NCBI RefSeq assembly: GCF_932526225.1
Contig: NC_064036.1
Span: 17,134,953 to 17,198,952, forward strand
Length of the DNA: 64,000 nucleotides
Direction: 5' to 3'
Source of the DNA: Nematostella vectensis
Lineage: Eukaryota; Cnidaria; Anthozoa; Actiniaria; Edwardsiidae
Numbering within the stretch: position 1 is the first letter of the stretch; the number at the start of each line of letters is the position of its first letter. The translations under genes were made by a program, and so were the position numbers. The notes below the pieces were generated by a model. That model was given only the letters and a program-made list of their open reading frames with translations, ran no database searches and had not been told where the DNA came from. Shown piece after piece: positions 56,731-64,000 of this stretch.

Positions 56731-58300
56731 GGTTTGGAGAATTTGTTAAAAGGGATTATAATGATTATGGACTTGACGGTGATGGTTGGGAGGGGGGGGG
56801 GGGGGAGGGGAAGTCCATAGGACGGCTTCTCCCACCTCTTTTCAAAATGGGATACAAATATCAATTTGTTCTTGTGTAAAAACGCACTTTAGAATAGTCG
56901 TAAGCGCGTGCGCGCCGTCTTCGTTGTCGTTCGCATCTACCATCTGATAACCCTTTAAAAAAAACAGTCTCATTAAATAAACTAGAAATATGTGTCGTTA
57001 TCCCAGCCGCCATTATCAATTACCGCATTTATACAATCCCACAGTGAATATATGTAACATGTCTCAAGAGGGCGCAAATACGCCTCACAAATATGCCTGA
57101 GGACTGTCTAGCCGCGGCGACCCAGGGAGCTAGCACCGCAGACACCACTAATTGCGAAAACTGTTCTGTCTGGTTATACAGCAGAACGTGATCTGTTAGA
57201 AAAATCTTTTTTTACAACACTAACACTCAACACAGCAAGGAAACCTTTTAGATATTAGAGGGCAGATGGTTTAGCGTCTTGTCGCCGCTCCTATACTTAT
57301 CACTAACTAGCGTTTATTTTATCATATAGCTTCAAAGACGAAACAGTTAATTAGCACGCTGCTTTCTTTTTTAAAAAAAAGGAAAACATCATAATTAGAC
57401 TTGGGCCTTGACCTTAAAAGGTGGCGTTTCTTTAATTGGGAAAACTTCTTTTTGTTAACTGCATCATATGCACGATTTCCTCAACCAAGTCTGTCTTTTG
57501 TCCAAATGCTTTTCAACCTCAATATGTGGGGAAAAAAATTGACAAGCACGTATAGATATTTTAACAATGTGCAATCTACCTTAAATAACGCAAGTCTATT
57601 GCAAAAACTCGAGGTGTTGGTTTACTATTCAATATTAAAAAAAGAAAGCACATTATTAGAAACAGTCTCCAAGTATTGGAGTATTGATTAGGTCGCGAAG
57701 TCGAGAACAGATTAACTATAGCCTGTTTGTGTACTTCCCCTTCTCTTTTCCTTCTAGAGAAGTCCTTCATTCACCTGGTCGTGTGCCTTGCCATTTACAT
57801 CTGCACTCTAGTAAACATGTGTTTCCGACACGTCTTACATATAGTCTGAAAGTATTTGATCTTGATTCAGGAGAAAATTTGAAATTTGCAGATAACTAAT
57901 GCATTCTTTGTTATGTCATTGTCCATATTTGCCTACATATTGTATGGCTATGGTACATTCAACTGCAACCTTTTAGGAAGGCTTTTTATTCTGCGATCTG
58001 AAATCTCCGGTTTTCCTCTCTGAATTATTACTCTATTTTGTAATGAGTGGGATTAATGAGATTCGAACGATAACGACCACAAAAACGAATTTTTTTTTTA
58101 ATATTCACTTAAACCTCAAAACAAAAACACAGATCGGCTGTACCAATGAACGCTAAAGAAAATAAACTTCTCCCTAAAAAGAATAGGGTCTGCTTCTTTT
58201 ACTAAAAAATAACCTAAAGAAACCTTAAATAAGCTTTTAAAATGGACTACATCCGTTTTATAGAATACCCTCAGATCGTTACCTTACGTCTTTTACATTA
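56731..58300. other. Intergenic, no recognised gene
   Basis: Includes a G-run near 56790-56810. The open frames 57401-57691 and 57684-57899 carry no recognisable domain. The part adjoining 58308 is probably the 3' UTR of the minus-strand receptor. Confidence 0.4.
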
Positions 58301-58308
58301 TCTCACCT

Positions 58309-59415
58309 CTAACTACTAACTACCTGAGTTAAACTAGGTTTTTTCGAAGGTTTGTTAATGGCAGGCTGAATTGTGAACGATCTCAATTCATGTGGGACAA
58401 TGCAAGACTTTTGTTTCTTGCTAAATCCAGTCGCGTTTGAGCAAGGATTTGTTCCAGGTATAATATGCGTAAAGCCCTGACGAAAATTAGAATTAAAGAT
58501 GTAATAAATGATGGGGTTAACGGAGCAATAGAAGTGCGCCAAAAATAATCTAAAAAACATCAGCTTACAAGGAAGGATAATTCCTTCTGAGTGAAAAATA
58601 AAATTGAGGAAGTATAGTAGCCAAGAAAGTACAAAAGTCACTACGACAATCGTTACCATTTTTAGGACTTTTCTCCTAGTTTTGTCCCTCCGCTGCAACC
58701 GCTCGTCGTTTTTAACCAGTCCATTTCCCGGGAGATTTCTTCTTTTCAGCAAGGAGACGAGAATCGAAGAGTAAAGAATGACAAGCAACGACAACGGGAC
58801 GCCGAAAATAGCGGTTATCTGAAACAGGTAAAAAGCTTTTTCCGATCCTTCGCCGAACGTTTTGTCAAGATCAAGATAGCAGTAGTTTTTTCCTTGGTAC
58901 GTGCGAACTTCGAGGCCATAAAACTGTGGCATAGCGGCGGAAACAGCGGCCAACCAGATACCAACGATAACAACCTTACAAATTCTGTCTGTCATGATCC
59001 GACGAAGAGGAAATACGACCGCAAAAAAGCGATCTGCTGATATTGCAACTATGGTGAAGATGGAAACGGTGATGGCGACTTCATTAAGACAAACGGCTTT
59101 GCAGAAGAATTGCCCTAAGTCCCCATCCACGAGCCATTCGTAGCCAACATATGACATTGAAATAACTCGAGGCATATACACAAGTGTTAAGAGAAGATAA
59201 GCAACGCTTGTATTCACAATAAAGTAATTGACTGTTTTCCACATTCGCTTATCCCTGAAGACTATGACAATGACCAAAGTGTTTCCAGTGAGGGAGAGAA
59301 CTATGAGGATGCAATAGAGGACGATTCGAGTAACTTTCTCCGCCATAGAGTCCGAATGAAAACACGCGCCTTCGGTCACAGCCTTTATTCGCTCGCTCAA
59401 ATTAGTGGAATTCAT
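58309..59415 (-). CDS. Class A GPCR, neuropeptide-receptor-like, with Tyr in place of D2.50
   Basis: The frame is open from 59448, but I start at the second Met (59415; MNSTNLSERI), which aligns with the start of the paralogue at 47167, giving 368 aa. Landmarks: N45 (N1.50), Y73 in VAYLL where the paralogue and nearly all class A receptors have Asp (D2.50), C105 and C179, D128-R129-F130, W154, a basic ICL3 ending RRDKTRRKVLKM, and NPIIY in TM7. The N-terminal NST sequon is kept. The change is one base (TAT against GAT). D2.50 normally holds the allosteric sodium ion, so signalling behaviour may be altered; the open frame and conserved motifs elsewhere argue against a pseudogene. It is convergent with GPCR 2. 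The ligand is unknown. Confidence 0.86.
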   Translation of the reverse strand: MNSTNLSERIKAVTEGACFHSDSMAEKVTRIVLYCILIVLSLTGNTLVIVIVFRDKRMWKTVNYFIVNTSVAYLLLTLVYMPRVISMSYVGYEWLVDGDLGQFFCKAVCLNEVAITVSIFTIVAISADRFFAVVFPLRRIMTDRICKVVIVGIWLAAVSAAMPQFYGLEVRTYQGKNYCYLDLDKTFGEGSEKAFYLFQITAIFGVPLSLLVILYSSILVSLLKRRNLPGNGLVKNDERLQRRDKTRRKVLKMVTIVVVTFVLSWLLYFLNFIFHSEGIILPCKLMFFRLFLAHFYCSVNPIIYYIFNSNFRQGFTHIIPGTNPCSNATGFSKKQKSCIVPHELRSFTIQPAINKPSKKPSLTQVVSS

Positions 59416-59448
59416 CTTTTCGCGTCTGGACGTTTTCGTCTTTTGCAC

Positions 59449-61425
59449 CGGTTAGCAGCTATCCGCTTATCAAAGCAATAGTTCGACTTGAAGTGGGGGC
59501 AATGAGGAGAGAGTTTCCGCAGTGGCTGTCAAGGCAGGCCGGGACGAGGAGTATAATTCGCCTTATTTGTCAAAGAATCAGTGACACTTGAAATTGAGTT
59601 CTCGGTATAGAACTGTTCGCGCCCTGACCAAATGACGACCTTTTCTTTGAAAAATATTCCTTTAAACCCAAGCCGGAAGCGGTAAGTCACTTAACGCAAT
59701 GGTTTCTCCGTTTCCATTGTGAAAGGGAGAATTCTTACAGCACGTTGTTTACTTTAGTGGTGATGCTACTCGCCGCCCCGTTTGCCGCACGCTCCTAAAT
59801 TAACCCCTCTTTACAGGAGATCATCTGCCAAATAGCAAGTTATAACAATTATATTGTGACGTCATAGAGGGTACATTTACTTCCCCGGGTTACCAAGCGT
59901 TACTATATTAGCATGGCCGAAAAATAACAGCTGAGGCACCAACGCAAGCTCCCATGCGATATAGTTCAAGTCGTGAAAGTGCACTGACGTTTAGAGCCTC
60001 ACAGACCAGAGGCGACTTAGTAATGTGCTTAAAAGAGGTCAAGACTTCATTAAGAATTTTAATGTCATAATCGCTTCTTCTTTTTCGCTGTATTTTCAAT
60101 TGTATAACGCATGTCTCGATTCAAGCGACTATTACTGTCTGCGTAAAATACTGCTAATATAAATGATCAGATGATACACCTTTTGAAGGTGGAGTTTTCT
60201 ATTTCCTCAACAAGGCGGTAAATAAGATAGGTAAGGGGCTCTGTACGCCACGTCTGTCATTCCAGACAATGCATATCTCGTTCATGTGACTTTACATTAA
60301 AAACCCTAATCTCTCTAAGTTGAATTGTAAATAGGTTGTGTTCGCCCCGTATCCTACATAAATAGAATTGTGTTAAGTAAAAGTTCTCTTTTAAATAATG
60401 TATTCTTTTCTTAATGCACCTTTCTCCCTCAGCCCCTTAAAAGCTATTCTTGTCTTCTATAAAGCACATTGCAGTTTTTGAAACCTTTTTCTCAAACGGA
60501 AGCTTGCCTCGGTGGTGCATGCTGATTATGTTTTCTGGACCATTATGTTTTATTACTTTATAACGTAATCGTTTGTCTAACAAGTGACATTAAGTGAGTT
60601 TAGTTTTTATAAAATGTTTCCTGTGATTACAATATTATTATCAAACATCTTAAAAGCGTACCAATTGTTAATTATATGCCTCGGTGTTTAGAAAAATTCG
60701 ATAAAAGGTGTTTGAAAAAGGACTTTGGTAATCCAAAAACAAAAACTATAGCCTGTTTGGTAATCCTAAAAAATACTTAAGCCTTTCCTCTGTTATTTGA
60801 AAAAGTGTACTGCAGGTAATTTACTAAAATCTTTCCCATAACATGAAGGCTTCTTACTAAAGAAGGGACCTGTTCTTGCTCACTGGATGTTTATAATATT
60901 TTCTAACTCAAATAACAATAGCGGAGGAAATTGTCTCTGGGAATTTTTTAATCCTGTTCTCGCGTGACGCAACCCTGGGTGAGTATGCCATCCATCCAAG
61001 ATTTGTGTCTATAGGTGCCCTGAAAATGTTAATCACTAATAAATATTTGTTTATTTAATTGATCTTTGGGATGAAAGCTCCTTAATCGGGTCAAAGGCAC
61101 CCTGGGTGGAGAGGGTTAGGGTTAAACGGAAGGATATTAAATAAACTCAGATGCAAAGGTTTTTTATTTGGCTTTTGCCAATAAATTTATATGCCTTTTT
61201 ACACTTAAAATCGCGAAAAAAGAAGGGTCGTAAAATATCGCTATCTCAAAACCGCGAAATTTTTACGTCGCAAAAATAAAATGTAATAAGGTATGTGATA
61301 AAATCACCAGTGAGCAAAGCGTGCTCATCTATCCCAAAATACTACAAACACCGAGGAGAAAGGAGGTTCAACCCAATTAATACAACACTCAATTCTAATC
61401 CAGACCTGAACGGCCAGAAAAGTCA
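59449..61425. other. Intergenic, upstream of GPCR 3
   Basis: Likely promoter/5' UTR of the minus-strand receptor close to 59450. Otherwise AT-rich with no supported gene. Confidence 0.4.
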
Positions 61426-61500
61426 CAGAGTTCAGTGCCGGGACTCAAACTCTGCAGCGCAGCGCTGAGATGATAGTGCACTAGGCCACAAGTTCTTTAT
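61426..61500 (-). repeat. tRNA-derived SINE remnant
   Basis: On the minus strand, GTGGCCTAGTGCACTATCAT resembles an A-box/D-arm region and GAGTTTGAGTCCCGGCACT a B-box/T-arm (GGTTCGA type, degraded). The anticodon stem is not well formed, so it is a SINE relic and not a tRNA gene. Confidence 0.5.
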
Positions 61501-61745
61501 CCCAGAAAGTCACTAATATGAGGAGGGACAGCTGGAGGTGCTGCCTGAGCACATCCTCGCTGGCACCACTGACACTTTATTGAAGTGCTGTAGCAGGCTT
61601 TGAAATATTGGAGGGGCACAATACAGAGACAATAAGAAAACATTGGGGGCACAGCTACGCCTTTTCTGGTCATTTCCTTATCATTTTTCAAAATATTGGG
61701 GGGCACGTGCCCCCAGTGCCCCACCCCCTGCTACGGCCCTGGTAT
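61501..61745. mobile_element. DNA-transposon fragment, end CCAGGGCCGTAGCAGGGGG
   Basis: The right end reads CCCCCTGCTACGGCCCTGG just before TATTGAAG. The G/C-rich subterminal pattern (GGGGGGCACGTGCCCCCAGT) resembles MITE ends seen in the ABCG introns. The left end is not identified. Confidence 0.45.
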
Positions 61746-62204
61746 TGAAGTGCGGTGCGTCATACATCGCTAGCAGCCTGTCGGGATGCGATAACGTGTT
61801 ACTTGATTAACAATGACTACACTTTTCTCAGAGAAGTGCTCGTGCGCGTTCCAGAACTCCTATGACTTCAATTCATTCTGAATACGTCATTTTTATTTTA
61901 AGATAGCGAATATAGAGAATACTACATGGAAAGTGCGCGCGTACGGATTTTATTCACCAGTTTTTTTGAACAAAACAACGAGTGAATAAAAACTGTACAA
62001 AGCACTTTCCATGCTGTATTTTGTTTATTATATCCATACTGAGAAATTTCTAATAAGCTTATTACATAATATTTCATTAGACTTGGCTGCAGAGGCTCCG
62101 AGGTTTGTGCTGTTCGACGGTTCAGTTGAAGACAGAAACTTACATTGAAATGAATCTGTCCCGCTAATGTCACGCACGAGACTGTAGCTTATGTCACACA
62201 AGTA

Positions 62205-63432
62205 GTGCCCATTGAAGAAGCATGGCACCGCAATGGGCACACGCATGGCACCCTCTTTCGCCTGTCTCTTTCTTGGTCTATTTGAAACCAACGCTTTGCG
62301 TGACGCCCCTTACAAACCCCATACGTGGTTAAGATACATCGACGATATTTTTGTTGTATGGACTGAGGGTCTAGACAAATTGAACGCTTTTGTAGATTAT
62401 CTTAACAATCTACATCCCACCATTAAATTTACAAGCTTCCACTCCTAAAACAATGTACCTTTTCTTGACGTTAATGTCTCCCTTGTTTATAGTAAAATCG
62501 AAACTGACCTCTACTCCAAACCTACTGACAAACACCAACACCTTTTTTTTTTTCATCTTGACATTCTCATCACACCAAAAAGGCCATCCCCTATAGCCTC
62601 GCCCTCCGTATTCGCCGCATTTGTTCTACAGAAGAAAGCTTTACTAACCGCTGCAATTAACTCACCAACTACCTTCTCAAGCGTGGCTATAAACCCGCTT
62701 TTCTCAAGAGACAAATCCTACGCGTTGCTAACATTTCCCGCATTGACGCCCTACGCCCTAATAACAATAATAACAACCACAAAAACTCCCGTCGCATCCC
62801 CTTTGTCACTACCTATAACCCTACACTACCTAACATCAACAACATAATCCGTAGAAACTACAACCTTTTACTCTCGTCTAAGCGATGCCATAAGGTTTTC
62901 ACTGAGCCCCCTCTTGTCGCCTTTCGCCGCTCACCTAACTTTCGCGACATCCTCGTTAAAGCCAAGCTACCTTCCAACCGCTCTCCCACCAACCAACCTC
63001 CCGATGCTTTCCGTTGCAGAAAAAACTGCCTAACCTGCCCCTATATTAGAACCGATGGCGTTACAAGCTACACATTTTTCTCAACAGGTGAAACACGACC
63101 TATAACCTCCCACATAACCTGCAATACTAAAAACGTGATTTATATGATTCAATGTAACCGCTGTAACCTATATTGGGGATACTAAACGCAAATCAAAAGA
63201 ACGCTTTAATGACCACCGCAGAACTGTAGACTCCCAATCTCGATCCATACCAACCCACGCCGCTGAACACTTCCTAAAACCTAACCACTCCGCTTCTGAC
63301 ATAGAGCTCATACCTATTGAAAAAATAAGAAATAACCGCGACTCCATCCGCAAAGCAAGAGAAGCCACATTGATAGCTCGCGCTGGCACTCTTGAACCCG
63401 GTGGCCTCAACCGGCGTGAAGAAACCTTTTAG
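62205..63432 (+). pseudogene. Penelope-like retroelement: RT fragment and GIY-YIG endonuclease, degenerate
   Basis: The piece opens within the RT core (GTAMGTRMAPSFACLFLG, then WLRYIDDIFVVW with the catalytic DD). It continues through frames broken by stops and frameshifts (stop near 62446, others to 63130). It ends with a GIY-YIG endonuclease: VIYMIQCNRCNL, a one-base frameshift near 63168, then YIGDTKRKSKERFNDHRRTV, AEHFLKPNHSASDIELIPIE and RDSIRKAREATLIARAGTLE, with the stop at 63430. RT followed by C-terminal GIY-YIG is diagnostic of Penelope-like elements. The 5' half of the RT is missing, so it is truncated and inactive. Confidence 0.88.
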
Positions 63433-63565
63433 CTACTTAGTAATCCACAACACCCTATTTACCATCTTCCATAAGTCACTCCTTACTCAATTACTATTTT
63501 TACCTTTTGTTAGTTAATCATCAATGAACTTTGTACATATACCAGCTGTAACATGCCATTGTAAC

Positions 63566-63620
63566 TCATTTATAACCTGAAGAAGGCAGGTATTGGCCTG
63601 CCGAAATATCGTTCTAAAAA
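63566..63620 (+). ncRNA. Hammerhead ribozyme of the Penelope-like element
   Basis: The conserved core is present: CTGAAGA (63577-63583), stem II GGCAGG/CCTGCC (585-590 with 597-602, loop TATTGG), GAAA (603-606), the short self-complementary stem III segment ATAT (606-609), and predicted cleavage after C63610. Stem I pairs TTTA-T-AAC (569-576) with GTT-C-TAAA (611-618) with one mismatch. The minimal, palindromic stem III is the feature of dimer-acting hammerheads described in Penelope-like elements. It lies 3' of the GIY-YIG frame, where such ribozymes are expected. Confidence 0.8.
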
Positions 63621-63900
63621 CATAAATCTGCGTTGTTGTCGACTTTTTTCTTTTAAAGGTTTATAATACAGTTAATTGTTATACACTAAAGTGTGATTTA
63701 CCCGTTCATGGACAACAAAATAAGATAAATGTGGACTTTAAAAGCACACTAGCATACACACATTGGCACCAGTCGGGCCAAGACGGGACGCTAGCACAGT
63801 CTATTACCCGTGCAGTTCGGCAACCATGGACAGCTGTTTCGTCCTTATTAGGACTCGTCAGCATGGCATAGCCGGCTTGCCTCAGTTAAACTTCATCGGC
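63621..63900. repeat. Penelope-like element terminal/UTR sequence
   Basis: Follows the ribozyme. It contains TTTCGTCCTTATTAGGACTC, an inverted GTCCTTATTAGGAC motif that I associate with the termini of such elements, and ATGGACAGCTG. The boundary of the element is not defined here. Confidence 0.4.
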
Positions 63901-63904
63901 ATAT

Positions 63905-64000
63905 CTTTGACTGCGCACCCCCCCTGATATCTGACTGCGCACCCCCTGATATCGATGAGTGCGCACCCCCTGATATCTATGACTGCGCACCCCCTGATAT
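63905..64000. repeat. Minisatellite at window edge, about 27-bp unit
   Basis: Four units of GACTGCGCACCCCCTGATAT + C(T/G)AT, with the first two slightly shorter. It continues past the end of the window. Confidence 0.85.

Noticed and set aside
62028-62291. Minus-strand open frame containing FFNGHYLCDI, which could be an inverted upstream piece of the Penelope RT
   Set aside because: The resemblance is limited to a few residues and could be chance; not enough to claim a 5' inversion.

Overview
The window is animal genomic DNA, AT-leaning and intron-rich, and most likely from an anthozoan cnidarian (Nematostella-like). The reasons are spliced genes with short exons, single-exon neuropeptide-type GPCRs, a Penelope-like element with a hammerhead ribozyme, many MITEs and minisatellites, and a LINE 3' end of a type common in cnidarians. 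The species call is inference. No prokaryotic feature is present.

Layout. 1-3.6 kb: no recognised gene, one palindromic repeat. 3.6-4.7 kb: intronless class A GPCR (+) whose last codons and stop lie in the first unit of a 26-bp minisatellite that resumes at 5.5-6.26 kb. 6.5-9.1 kb: a 0.2-kb tandem duplication, a 0.75-kb non-autonomous DNA transposon, a LINE 3' end with an (ATT)n tail, and a MITE. 10.8-25.6 kb: a 20-exon ABCG half-transporter (976 aa as reconstructed) with an extracellular Cys-rich N-terminus, the architecture known from plant ABCG24/28-like and fungal ADP1-like proteins. 27.1-27.9 kb: a fibrinogen-like coding fragment (-) with a frame break. 27.9-37.15 kb: a roughly 9.2-kb segment bounded by long inverted repeats, holding a deletion-derivative Ty3/gypsy LTR retrotransposon, a Penelope-like remnant, (TA)n tracts and a roughly 60-70-bp minisatellite. 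37.5-43.7 kb: a complete 8-exon ZMYND12 orthologue (MYND finger plus TPR-like helices, 366 aa). 47.2-48.3 kb (+) and 58.3-59.4 kb (-): two convergent paralogous class A GPCRs. 61.4-64 kb: tRNA-derived SINE remains, a degenerate Penelope-like element (RT and GIY-YIG pieces) ending in an almost canonical hammerhead ribozyme, and a 27-bp-type minisatellite at the window edge.

The most unusual signal is in the ABCG gene and the neighbouring GPCR. Tandem repeats have repeatedly grown out of exon boundaries. The 5' splice site of exon 8 is copied about 42 times (37-bp unit), the 3' splice site of exon 14 about 15 times (34-bp unit), the exon 6 donor 3 times, the exon 11 donor twice and the exon 4 acceptor about 3 times. 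The GPCR stop codon lies within a 26-bp array. For the exon 8 and exon 14 arrays, only the first donor and the last acceptor preserve the reading frame. Also notable are a GPCR paralogue in which the near-invariant TM2 aspartate (D2.50) is a tyrosine, and the hammerhead ribozyme.
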